Assembly: GCF_018449775.1 (NCBI RefSeq)
Contig: NZ_JAAVVB010000008.1
Coordinates: 62,001-126,000 of the forward strand
Length of the DNA stretch: 64,000 nt
Source of the DNA: Mucilaginibacter sp. dw_454
GTDB taxonomy: Bacteria > Bacteroidota > Bacteroidia > Sphingobacteriales > Sphingobacteriaceae
Direction: 5' to 3'
Of this stretch, positions 47,717 to 56,419 are shown piece after piece (the stretch's first letter is position 1; the number at the start of each line of letters is the position of its first letter). The position numbers and the translations under genes were made by a program. Below the pieces are notes generated by a model that searched no databases, was not told the origin of the DNA, and saw nothing but the letters and a program-made list of their open reading frames with translations.

Positions 47717-49177
47717 TTAAATTTTAGTCCAGTTAGTTCCTTCCTTGCTGTCTTTAAGCTGGAAACCTATTTGTTGCAAACCATCGCGTATTTTGTCAGA
47801 AGTGGCATAATCGCGGTTTACTTTGGCTTCGTTGCGTAAATTAACCACCAGGTCCAGCACTTTAGGCAGGTCGTCGTTAGCAGCCTGCTCGTTCTTTAAA
47901 CCCAACACATCAAACACAAAAGTGTGGATGATGTTTTTTAAAATTTCAAGATTGGCCGTATCGATCTTCATTTTACCGTCGTGCACCGAATTGATAATGC
48001 GGGTAGCTTCAAACAATTCGGCAATTAAAACCGGGCTGTTAAAATCATCGTTCATGGCGTCATAGCAACGCTGTAATAATGGGGCAATATCCACATCGGT
48101 GGTGCCGGATGTTTTAAGTGTATCCAGTAAAGTAACGGCATTCATCAGGCGTTTAAAACCTTTGTCTGATGCGTCCATGGCCTCGTTACCAAAATCAAGG
48201 GTACTGCGGTAATGTGCCTGCAGAATAAAGAAGCGCACCGTCATGGGGCTATAACCTCTATCCAATATAGAGTGCTCACCGCTAAATAATTCATGCGGCA
48301 AAAAGCTGTTGCCTAATGATTTTGACATTTTTTGCCCGTTTACCGTCAGCATATTGGTATGGATCCAATAGCGGGCCGGGTTTTTATCGCAGCAAGCTAT
48401 GTTCTGTGCTATTTCGTTGGTATGGTGCGTAGGCACCAAATCAATACCACCACCATGAATGTCAAACTGATCGCCCAGATATTTATGACTCATAGCAGAG
48501 CACTCCAAATGCCAGCCAGGGAAACCAACGCCCCATGGCGATGGCCATTTCATTAAATGCTCTGGTTTGGCTTTTATCCAAAGGGCAAAATCAAGCTTTC
48601 CTTTTTTATCATCCTGGCCGCCCAATACACGGGTATTGTTCAGCAAATCTTCCAGGTTACGGCCGTTTAGTACACCATAGTCATGCGTTGTATTATATTT
48701 CTCAACATCAAAGTAAACAGAGCCGTCAACCTCGTAGGCAAAACCGCGCTTCAGCATCACCTTGATCAGCTCTATCTGTTCAATGATATGTCCGGTAGCG
48801 GTAGGCTCAATACTTGGCGGCAGCGTATTAAAAATCTGTAACACCTCACGGAAACCAATGGTGTACTTCTGTACAATTTCCATAGGTTCTAACTGTGCCA
48901 GTTTGGCTTTTTTTGAGATTTTATCTTCACCGGTATCGGCATCTCCTTCTAAGTGGCCGGCGTCGGTAATATTACGTACGTAGCGTACCTTATAGCCTAT
49001 ATGGGTAAGGTAACGGAATATTAAATCAAAAGATATATAGGTGCGGCAATTGCCTAAATGTACATCACTATAAACAGTAGGGCCACAAACATACATGCCA
49101 ACATGCGGCGCGTTAAGTGGTTTAAATTCTTCTTTTTTGCGGGATAAAGTATTGTAAACAAATAAATTTTGTTGCAT
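47717..49177 (-). CDS. cysS: Cysteinyl-tRNA synthetase
   Basis: At 486 residues this is a standard CysRS. HIGH-type motif HLGNCRTYI (about residues 40-48) with the zinc-ligand Cys in YVCGPTVYSDVHLG, GFPGWHLECSAMS (about 224-236, second zinc Cys), the His pair in HHTNEIAQNIA (about 252-262), and KMSKSLGN (about 285-292). It attaches cysteine to tRNA-Cys. An exact TAAGTTTG lies only 5 bases before the ATG, so the transcript is likely leaderless. It is monocistronic. Confidence 0.96.
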   Translation of the reverse strand: MQQNLFVYNTLSRKKEEFKPLNAPHVGMYVCGPTVYSDVHLGNCRTYISFDLIFRYLTHIGYKVRYVRNITDAGHLEGDADTGEDKISKKAKLAQLEPMEIVQKYTIGFREVLQIFNTLPPSIEPTATGHIIEQIELIKVMLKRGFAYEVDGSVYFDVEKYNTTHDYGVLNGRNLEDLLNNTRVLGGQDDKKGKLDFALWIKAKPEHLMKWPSPWGVGFPGWHLECSAMSHKYLGDQFDIHGGGIDLVPTHHTNEIAQNIACCDKNPARYWIHTNMLTVNGQKMSKSLGNSFLPHELFSGEHSILDRGYSPMTVRFFILQAHYRSTLDFGNEAMDASDKGFKRLMNAVTLLDTLKTSGTTDVDIAPLLQRCYDAMNDDFNSPVLIAELFEATRIINSVHDGKMKIDTANLEILKNIIHTFVFDVLGLKNEQAANDDLPKVLDLVVNLRNEAKVNRDYATSDKIRDGLQQIGFQLKDSKEGTNWTKI

Positions 49178-49182
49178 GATGG

Positions 49183-49190
49183 CAAACTTA
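49183..49190 (-). promoter_or_regulatory. -7 element 5 nt from the cysS start (leaderless)
   Basis: Minus-strand TAAGTTTG-CCATC-ATG. No Shine-Dalgarno is possible. Confidence 0.5.
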
Positions 49191-49267
49191 CAATTTTTTG
49201 GTTTTAGTTACGCAGTTGTAGGAGACTGATTGACAGGTATCCCGAATTTTACAATCATACAACCTAA

Positions 49268-50386
49268 TTATCTCGCCAATAAATCGGCATAAACCGGGAA
49301 ATGGTCTGACAGTTTCTTTTCGACCACCGTATAACTGTTTACGCTAAACTGCGGCGAGGCCATGATATAGTCAATCTGGTAGTTCGGAAAATCGCCATTG
49401 TAAGTACGGCCAAGCCCAAAGCCTTTTTCGATAAAGGCATTTTTTAATCCTTTTTCCATCTGATTTACGGCGTATGATGCTGGGGTATCATTAAAATCGC
49501 CGGCTATGAGGTATGGATAAGGGCATTGTTTAGCATGTTCTTTAATTTTCGCCACCTGTTCGGCGCGTTTCAAGAAAGCGCGCTTTAGCTTCCCGCCTAA
49601 TCGTTTGGTCGAACTGATATCCGGCTTACCATTTTTAGCTATTGTATCCAGGTATCGGTAATCTTGCGGACCAAAATTAATTGACTGTAAATGCACGCTA
49701 TAAAATCTGAATGTATTATTACCCTTCCTGATGTCTACATATAAACATTGGTTACCACTATTACGCTGAGACAGCTGGATCATGCCCTTAGCAATAATAG
49801 GGTATTTGGAAAAGATACCTATACCATAAACTTCTTCATTATTACCTTCAAAGTTTTCTACATAAAAGTTATCAGAACCTACTATCCGTTTAATAGAATC
49901 GGTCATGGCAAACTGCCCGCGCTTGCGGCTGTAATATTCTTGTATGCCTATCACATCGGGTTGTTTGTCGGCTATAATGCTCAATATTTCGTGTTTGGTT
50001 GGAATGTCCTTAGCCGCGCCATATTTTTTAAAGCTATGAACATTATAAGTCATCAGCCTGATAGAATTAGGATCTGACGGTTTAGGCAAATTGCTGTTAC
50101 CGGGATGCAAGCCTACATTGCTTTTGAAAACGCCGAAGCCAACAACAATGCCGATAACCGACAACAGCACCAGCCAGCTTTTACGCAGCAACCAGTAAAA
50201 AATTAACAATACATTAAAGAGTAACAAAGGCAAATAAGCCAGTCCAAAAAAAGCAACGATCCAGGTTTTACGCGGATCTGTAATTGGGGCAAGGTAAGAA
50301 ATAAGCAAAGCCAGGCATAAACCGCAGTTTATCCATAAAAAGAATTTATCAATTAGGGTTAACTTACTTTTTTTCTTTGCCTTCAT
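49268..50386 (-). CDS. Membrane endonuclease/exonuclease/phosphatase-family protein
   Basis: A 372-residue protein with three membrane segments in the first 100 residues (about 12-30, 38-62, 68-88) and then an endonuclease/exonuclease/phosphatase (DNase-I-like) domain: RLMTYNVHSFKKYG (about 110-123), IGIQEYYSRKRG with the metal Glu (about 147-158), YLIAGDFNDTP (about 295-305) and the end motif QIDYIMASPQF...LSDHFPVYADL. It may act on nucleic acid, lipid or phosphoinositide-like substrate outside the cytoplasm; unknown. Its start overlaps the stop of the rhomboid gene by 4 bases, so it is translationally coupled to it. Confidence 0.85.
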   Translation of the reverse strand: MKAKKKSKLTLIDKFFLWINCGLCLALLISYLAPITDPRKTWIVAFFGLAYLPLLLFNVLLIFYWLLRKSWLVLLSVIGIVVGFGVFKSNVGLHPGNSNLPKPSDPNSIRLMTYNVHSFKKYGAAKDIPTKHEILSIIADKQPDVIGIQEYYSRKRGQFAMTDSIKRIVGSDNFYVENFEGNNEEVYGIGIFSKYPIIAKGMIQLSQRNSGNQCLYVDIRKGNNTFRFYSVHLQSINFGPQDYRYLDTIAKNGKPDISSTKRLGGKLKRAFLKRAEQVAKIKEHAKQCPYPYLIAGDFNDTPASYAVNQMEKGLKNAFIEKGFGLGRTYNGDFPNYQIDYIMASPQFSVNSYTVVEKKLSDHFPVYADLLAR

Positions 50387-51249
50387 TTTTTGCTGGCGCG
50401 AAATAGTATTTCTTTTTCCTGCTTGCTCAGGTTTTCGTATCCGGTTGTCGAAATCTTATCCAATATACGATCTATTTCTTCCTGTCGCGGCGTGTCGCTA
50501 TTATTTATGTCGCGATTGGTCGACGCCACTTTTAGTTTTGATCTCTTCTTAAATATTCCGGCTATGGCGCTTATCCAGTCGCGGCCTTTTTGTAGCTGAT
50601 TTACATATACAAAACCCATCAATGCGCCGCCCAGGTGCGCAATTTCGCCGCCGGCATTAGACCCTTTAATGCCCCAAAAGCCCATCACCACATAAAAAAT
50701 CGCTATCCACTTTAATTTAATAGGGACAACGCCAAAAAACATAATAGTATAGTTAGGGGCGATGGTAGCCGCGCCGGCAATAATAGCCATTACACTAGCC
50801 GATGCTCCAACAACCGTTGCAACCATGTACACCCCGTTATGCGTAAACATAGGAAACAGGTTATAGCTGGCTACAAACAGTACAGCCCCGGCAAATCCGC
50901 CTAATAAATATAGGCCCAGAATACGCTTGTCGCCCAAAAACTCTTCAAAGATCTGCCCCATCCAATATAACCAAAGCATATTGAATAATATGTGCCATAT
51001 ACCGTCATGCATAAACATGTAGGTTAGCGGTGTCCAGAAATGGGTAAGCAGGTGTGGTAAATACGAAGGTAAAGTCAGATAACTATAAGCCAGTACAGAT
51101 ACATTATCAGTGGTAAATAGCAAACTTTCAATGATAGACGTAACACTGATAGCCAGAAATACCAAAACGTTAATGCCAATAAGCAGGTACAGTTTACTGC
51201 CCGACTTAAACACCTTGTAATATATATTTTGCCAAAAACCCATACTCAA
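50383..51249 (-). CDS. Rhomboid-family intramembrane serine protease, copy 1
   Basis: A 288-residue rhomboid with six membrane helices. The catalytic Ser150 is in GASAS (canonical GxSx, with Ala in place of the usual second Gly), the catalytic His205 in EIAHLGGAL (helix 6), and the L1 loop WR-like HDGIWHILFNMLWLY (about 81-95) is clear. A C-terminal tail of about 60 residues (basic then acidic, NRDINNSDTP) is cytoplasmic. It cleaves within membrane-embedded substrates. It follows the second rhomboid gene by 12 bases and overlaps the endonuclease-like gene by 4. Confidence 0.88.
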   Translation of the reverse strand: MSMGFWQNIYYKVFKSGSKLYLLIGINVLVFLAISVTSIIESLLFTTDNVSVLAYSYLTLPSYLPHLLTHFWTPLTYMFMHDGIWHILFNMLWLYWMGQIFEEFLGDKRILGLYLLGGFAGAVLFVASYNLFPMFTHNGVYMVATVVGASASVMAIIAGAATIAPNYTIMFFGVVPIKLKWIAIFYVVMGFWGIKGSNAGGEIAHLGGALMGFVYVNQLQKGRDWISAIAGIFKKRSKLKVASTNRDINNSDTPRQEEIDRILDKISTTGYENLSKQEKEILFRASKK

Positions 51250-51261
51250 TAAAATCCTCTG

Positions 51262-51984
51262 TTATATAAAATTACGCGGGCCCTGCAGTTTCCACAATTT
51301 CACCAATATAAAGCCTATGATAGCGCCGCCAATATGGGCAAAGTGTGCCACATTATCGCCACCAAACTGACCAATACCCATTGATATCTCTATGATAACA
51401 TACACCGGAATAATATATTTTGCTTTAACCGGTACCGGGATAAACAGGATCATCAGCTCGGCGTTAGGGAAGATCATTCCAAAAGCTATTAATACGCCAA
51501 AAATCGCTCCTGATGCACCGACCATCGGCGTGTGAAATATATCATAGAGTTTTTGGGCGTTGTCGCCATACTGCAGATAAGATGATTCTAACTCGGGGAA
51601 TGGTATATTAAGATGCCCGGTGATAGCATGTACCTCAAAAGCTTGCACGATCATCTGGAAAACCACCGCGCCAATGCCGCAGATAAAGTAAAAGCCCAGG
51701 AACTTTTGCGAGCTCATGGTATACTCTAAAATGGCGCCGAACGAGTATAGTGCAAACATGTTAAAAAGAATATGCTCCCAACCGCCATGCAAAAACATAT
51801 AGGTTATTAACTGCCATGGCCTGAACATAGGCGAGTTAAAATAATAAACGCCAAAGTGCTCGCCAACCGGGTCAGCGGTGCCCGCGAAACCGTGGCTATA
51901 ATATAGCGATACGCAAAAACATAGTATATTAATAATTAAAAGGTTCTTTAAAACCGGCGGCAGGTTAGAAAACGGTGATTGCAT
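51262..51984 (-). CDS. Rhomboid-family intramembrane serine protease, copy 2
   Basis: The 240 residues are a minimal six-helix rhomboid: GGWEHILFNMFALYSFG in the L1/helix-2 region (about 68-84), Ser158 in GASGAIFG and His217 in AHFAHIGGAIIG. Compared with copy 1 it has the canonical GASG and no cytoplasmic tail, so the two are diverged paralogues rather than a recent duplication. It lies 28 bases downstream of mutL on the same strand; the mutL-rhomboid-rhomboid-EEP order suggests one leftward transcript. Confidence 0.92.
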   Translation of the reverse strand: MQSPFSNLPPVLKNLLIINILCFCVSLYYSHGFAGTADPVGEHFGVYYFNSPMFRPWQLITYMFLHGGWEHILFNMFALYSFGAILEYTMSSQKFLGFYFICGIGAVVFQMIVQAFEVHAITGHLNIPFPELESSYLQYGDNAQKLYDIFHTPMVGASGAIFGVLIAFGMIFPNAELMILFIPVPVKAKYIIPVYVIIEISMGIGQFGGDNVAHFAHIGGAIIGFILVKLWKLQGPRNFI

Positions 51985-52012
51985 GTATGTATAAATATTT
52001 TATCTGCGGATG

Positions 52013-53896
52013 TTATTTTTCAAACCGCTCCAATAGTTCATTTAATGTAAAGGTACTAATTACAGGCTTGCCATTTAACGCCACGTTTGGCATCTGGCAG
52101 GCAAATAGCTGATCTGTCAGCTGGTTCATTTCCTCGGCCGATAGTTTGGTGCCGGATTTGATAGCGGCGTTACGGGCAAGCGACCGCGCCAGGTTATCGC
52201 GCTTGTCTAATTTTAATATGGTTTGGTTGTTTTTAAATCCTTCTAATAAATGCTCTAATAATTCGTGCTCCCCTACATTGTTTAGGTCCGCAGGGATACC
52301 ATCTACTATCACGGTGTTCTTTCCAAATTCGCGGATATCAAACCCCAGTGCACGGATATCAGGCATCAGCTCTTTCAATAACTCAAAATCGGCCCCGTTT
52401 AGTGTGAGCGATTGCGGGAACAAGCTTTGCTGACTAACACCCGAATGGTTTTCCAGTTGATGCAAAAATCGCTCGTACAAAATACGCTCATGCGCCGCCT
52501 GCTGATTGATCAGCATAAAACCAGATTTAATTTGCGACATAATAAAACGGTTATGCACCTGGAAAAACTGTTTGTCGCTTGATTTTGCTATTTCCTGCTC
52601 GTTAACCGTTACGCTTTGTTCGGCATGTAGCTCGGTTTGCTCGGCGGATGTGTCCCGTTTGGCAATCTCATATAAGGTATCCCAATTTTGGGGGATAGGG
52701 TTAATACGATTGCTGCGATCAGAATAATTACCGCCACCACCATTGCCGCCCGATTGCCTTTCAAACGGAATCTCACGGTCGGTTTTGGCAAAAGGGTTAA
52801 AATTTGGATTGAAAGCAATCACCGGCGCTACAATCTCCTCAAATGGTTTTGGGGTGATGAGGTGCTCAATGCTATTCTCCTGGTCAAAATCCAGGCTTGG
52901 CGTAATGTTATATCGGCCCAAAGAACGTTTTACCGCCGACCGGATAATGGCATAAATAGCCTTCTCGTCCTGGTATTTTATTTCTGTTTTGGTGGGATGT
53001 ACGTTGATATCAATTTTTGAAGGATCGATATCAATAAATAACACATACAGCGGATAGGTATCGTCAGGCAACAACTCTTCAAAAGCTGTCAGCACCGCAT
53101 GGTTCAGATACGGGTCTTTGATAAAGCGGTTGTTCACAAAGAAAAACTGCTCGCCGCGGGTGCGTTTGGCAAACTCGGGCTTGCCCACAAAACCACGCAG
53201 ATTGATGATCGTAGTATCCTCTTCAACCGGCACCAGGCGCTGGTTATAATTATTACCAAACAGGTGAATAATACGCTGCTTTAAGGTAGTCGCCGGCAAA
53301 TGGTAAACCTCCTGCCCGTCATGGTGCAACGTAAAAAACACCTCCGGATGCGCCAGGGCCACGCGCTGAAACTCGTCTATAATATGACGCATCTCTACCG
53401 GGTTACTTTTTAAAAAGTTACGGCGGGCCGGTATGTTGTAAAATAAGTTTTTAACGGATATAGAGCTGCCGGCAGCAGTAGAGCACGGCTCCTGCTTGAT
53501 TACTTCCGACGCTTCAATCGTTATATGACTACCCAGCTCATCTTCATGACGGCGCGTTTTTAATTCAACCTGTGCAATTGCCGCTATCGAAGCCATAGCC
53601 TCGCCCCTGAAACCCATGGTACGGATAGCAAACAGGTCCTCGGCTTTTTTTATTTTGGAGGTAGCGTGGCGCTCAAAGCACATACGTGCATCGGTACCGC
53701 TCATGCCGCAGCCATTATCTATCACTTGTATTAGCGCTTTGCCGGCATCCTTCACAATCAATTGGATCTTATCCGCCCCGGCGTCAATAGCGTTCTCTAT
53801 CAGTTCTTTTACTGCGGATGCCGGTCGCTGCACCACTTCGCCGGCGGCGATCTGGTTAGCTACTGAATCTGGTAAAAGCTGAATTATATCTGACAT
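52013..53896 (-). CDS. mutL: DNA mismatch repair protein MutL, endonuclease motifs substituted
   Basis: A 627-residue MutL. The N-terminal GHKL ATPase is intact: ELIENAIDAGAD (about residues 30-41), DNGCGM (about 60-65), TMGFRGEA and GTTVSVKNLFYNIPARRNF-like region (about 145-165). A flexible linker spans about 340-430. The C-terminal dimerisation domain is present, but the endonuclease signature DQHAx2Ex4E reads NQQAAHERILYE (D to N, H to Q), the ACxxA motif reads ARNAA and the CPHGRP motif reads ALNGKP (about 458-470, 570-580 and 600-615). These changes remove metal ligands, so nicking activity is doubtful. It should still recruit partners after MutS. Confidence 0.93.
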   Translation of the reverse strand: MSDIIQLLPDSVANQIAAGEVVQRPASAVKELIENAIDAGADKIQLIVKDAGKALIQVIDNGCGMSGTDARMCFERHATSKIKKAEDLFAIRTMGFRGEAMASIAAIAQVELKTRRHEDELGSHITIEASEVIKQEPCSTAAGSSISVKNLFYNIPARRNFLKSNPVEMRHIIDEFQRVALAHPEVFFTLHHDGQEVYHLPATTLKQRIIHLFGNNYNQRLVPVEEDTTIINLRGFVGKPEFAKRTRGEQFFFVNNRFIKDPYLNHAVLTAFEELLPDDTYPLYVLFIDIDPSKIDINVHPTKTEIKYQDEKAIYAIIRSAVKRSLGRYNITPSLDFDQENSIEHLITPKPFEEIVAPVIAFNPNFNPFAKTDREIPFERQSGGNGGGGNYSDRSNRINPIPQNWDTLYEIAKRDTSAEQTELHAEQSVTVNEQEIAKSSDKQFFQVHNRFIMSQIKSGFMLINQQAAHERILYERFLHQLENHSGVSQQSLFPQSLTLNGADFELLKELMPDIRALGFDIREFGKNTVIVDGIPADLNNVGEHELLEHLLEGFKNNQTILKLDKRDNLARSLARNAAIKSGTKLSAEEMNQLTDQLFACQMPNVALNGKPVISTFTLNELLERFEK

Positions 53897-53985
53897 TTAT
53901 TAAATTTCCCTTCAATTACTTTTGCGCTGCTAAATTAGCTAATTAACGGCACAAGTTTGTATTTTGCACTAACAAACACCTACCT

Positions 53986-55146
53986 ATGAAACTGATCACA
54001 TTGCTGCTGTTTTTACTGCCGGTTAGCGCAATTTCACAGAACTTTAGTTATAACCAGGGCGGTACCAGCCAAAAAAACTATTACCAGGAAATACCTTATC
54101 TTAATATTAACGGCAAAATATTTGTCGATGTGGAGATAGCCGGTGGCAAGCATCGCTTTTTATTGGATACCGGCGCACCAACCGCAATCAGTAACGAACT
54201 GGCGGCGCAGATTGGCGCTAAAGTAATTAACCAATCTACCATTCATGATACCTTTCACCGTACCAACCCGGTAACTACGGTACAGGCAAATGGCATAAAG
54301 CTGGGAGACATTACATTTGACCAGATCCCGGCTATTACCGTAATGTCCGATCTTTATACCTGTTTTGGAGCCGATGGGGTTATAGGCAGCAACTTATTGC
54401 GCAATTCTATCGTCAGTATCGATAGTAAGCGGCATATGATCATCCTTACAGATCAAAAGAAAAAGCTGGCGCTCAAGTCAAAGAATAGTGTTGACATGAT
54501 AACCAACGTCGGTGTACAAAGCGATCCGCAGATAAAAATCGTCCTTAAAAACAAACTTACACTCACCATCCCATTTGATAGCGGCGATAACGCCTTTTTG
54601 CGCATCGATGATAAAACTGTAAGGGATTTACGGCAATATACCTTATTTGATACCCTGGCAAAAGGTTACGGGGCCAGCGCAATGAGTATGTTCGGCATGC
54701 AGCAGGCCGATATAAAACACCTTTATAAAGTAGTTTTTTTTACCGTTGGGAATGGCCGTTTTGATAATCTGATCATCGAAAGTAACAAGGAGGTCATCCC
54801 GGCGATTGGCAGCAAATTGTTAGCGTATGGCGTAGCGACCCTCGACTTCATCCACAGCAAATTTTACTTTGATGCCTATCAGATCGAAACAGATCTTTCA
54901 GAAAAACAGTGGCCGCTCAGGCCTACTTTTGTTGGCAAACTCATTATAGGCGTAGTATGGGACAAGGCTAGTGACATTGTAAAGCAAGGCGAGCAAATCA
55001 TTGCCATTGATGATAGGGATTATAGCAATGCCACATTATGTGAGCTATTGAATGACACTCCCCCGCTTTACGGCAAAGAGCAAGCTACACTCACCCTTAA
55101 AAATGCCCAAGGCGAGATCCGTAAGGTAACCATTAAAAAAGAATGA
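53986..55146 (+). CDS. Secreted bilobed aspartic-protease-like protein, copy 1
   Basis: A 386-residue exported protein: signal peptide MKLITLLLFLLPVSAIS (1-17), then a retropepsin-like lobe with the catalytic-Asp motif FLLDTGAPTAISNELA (about 58-73) and a second lobe with IPFDSGDNAFLRI (about 185-197), so two D-T/S-G motifs are in one chain as in pepsins; the last 80 residues look PDZ-like (IIGVVWDKASDIVKQGEQII, IDDRDYSN). It is probably periplasmic or anchored. Direct neighbour of a close paralogue. Substrate unknown. The first motif is orthodox, the second lacks the Thr. A one-chain protease or binding protein is possible. Confidence 0.8.
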   Translation: MKLITLLLFLLPVSAISQNFSYNQGGTSQKNYYQEIPYLNINGKIFVDVEIAGGKHRFLLDTGAPTAISNELAAQIGAKVINQSTIHDTFHRTNPVTTVQANGIKLGDITFDQIPAITVMSDLYTCFGADGVIGSNLLRNSIVSIDSKRHMIILTDQKKKLALKSKNSVDMITNVGVQSDPQIKIVLKNKLTLTIPFDSGDNAFLRIDDKTVRDLRQYTLFDTLAKGYGASAMSMFGMQQADIKHLYKVVFFTVGNGRFDNLIIESNKEVIPAIGSKLLAYGVATLDFIHSKFYFDAYQIETDLSEKQWPLRPTFVGKLIIGVVWDKASDIVKQGEQIIAIDDRDYSNATLCELLNDTPPLYGKEQATLTLKNAQGEIRKVTIKKE

Positions 55147-55151
55147 AAGCT

Positions 55152-56333
55152 ATGAAACTAATCACATTACTGCTTTTGTTGCTCTCTTTAGGCGCTTTTG
55201 CGCAAACTGGTACCTACAACCAGGGTGGACCGGCTCAAAAAAATTATTATTGCGAAATACCATTCGAGAATATATATGGCAAGCTGTTTTTAAACGTCGA
55301 GCTAGCCGGCAAAAAGCATCGTTTTTTATTTGATACCGGTTCGCCCGTGTTCGTAACTCCCGAATTGGCTGCCGGGCTTAAAGCTAAGGTGCTCACGAAA
55401 GCTGCATCTACCGATGCTTATATGCATACCGACACCTCAATCGTAGTCCAGGTTAATGGCATTAAGCTGGGTGACATTACTTTTAATGGGATTCCGGCAA
55501 TCTCAGCGTCTCCGGATTTTTATAAATGTTACGGGATAGATGGGGTAATTGGCAGCAACCTGTTACGCAAGTCCATCGTTAGTATTGATAACAAACGGCA
55601 TGTTATCATCCTTACTGATCAGGCAGATAAACTTCACCTCGACCCCAAGAATAGTATGCCGTTTTCGTTCAAAGAAGGTCCGCAAAGCGATCCGGTTATT
55701 CATATGGTTATGGCCAATAAACTCGATCGGAATAACCCCATCAACATCAATATTCCGTTTGATACCGGCGACGAGGATTTTATAAGAATTGGCGATAACG
55801 AAGTTTCACAACTCAATAAATATAGCGTATTTGATACCTTAGCCAAAGGCTACGGCGCCAGCGCATTAAGTTATGGCGGTTTGCAGGACGCAGCCACTAA
55901 GTATCTTTACAAGGTGGCGCCATTTATGGTAGGTAATGCGCAGTTTTACAACCTGACCATAGAAAGCAATAAGGAGACAATACCGGCCATTGGAAGCAAG
56001 CTATTGAATTATGGGACGGTTACGCTGGACTACATCAACGAAAAATTTTATTTTGATGCCTATACCACGGTAAATGATCTGACCGAAAAGCACTGGCCCG
56101 TCGACCCCGCTTTCGTAAACAATAAATTTATAATCGGGATGGTTTGGGATCAGGCCAGGCTGCTGTTAAAACCAGGCGAACAGATCATGGCGGTAAACGA
56201 TAAGGATTGCAGTAATATTACCATGTGCGACCTGCTGCAAAGCGGCCCTGGTTTGCATGCCGATGACCTGGCCACACTAACGCTTAAAAACGCCAAAGGC
56301 GAGATCCGCAAGGTAACCATCAGGCGGCGGTAG
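55152..56333 (+). CDS. Secreted bilobed aspartic-protease-like protein, copy 2
   Basis: A 393-residue paralogue of the gene just upstream. I choose the ATG at 55152, because MKLITLLLLLLSLGAF aligns with the first protein's signal peptide; another in-frame ATG at 55143 overlaps the upstream stop (ATGA) and would add three residues. Both Asp motifs are kept: FLFDTGSPVFVTPELA and NINIPFDTGDEDFIRI, the second here being a full DTG. A PDZ-like C terminus follows (IIGMVWDQARLLLKPGEQI). The two proteins share the order GSNLLRKSIVSID, YLYKV and IESNKE(T/V)IPAIGSKLL. The genes form a tandem duplication transcribed together. Confidence 0.8.
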   Translation: MKLITLLLLLLSLGAFAQTGTYNQGGPAQKNYYCEIPFENIYGKLFLNVELAGKKHRFLFDTGSPVFVTPELAAGLKAKVLTKAASTDAYMHTDTSIVVQVNGIKLGDITFNGIPAISASPDFYKCYGIDGVIGSNLLRKSIVSIDNKRHVIILTDQADKLHLDPKNSMPFSFKEGPQSDPVIHMVMANKLDRNNPININIPFDTGDEDFIRIGDNEVSQLNKYSVFDTLAKGYGASALSYGGLQDAATKYLYKVAPFMVGNAQFYNLTIESNKETIPAIGSKLLNYGTVTLDYINEKFYFDAYTTVNDLTEKHWPVDPAFVNNKFIIGMVWDQARLLLKPGEQIMAVNDKDCSNITMCDLLQSGPGLHADDLATLTLKNAKGEIRKVTIRRR

Positions 56334-56419
56334 CCTGGCCCCGTAATATTTAAGATACTGGCCTAACTTTCTTCTGCTCCGGTTGTATATACTTTATATT
56401 TACAGCACATTACCACCGT

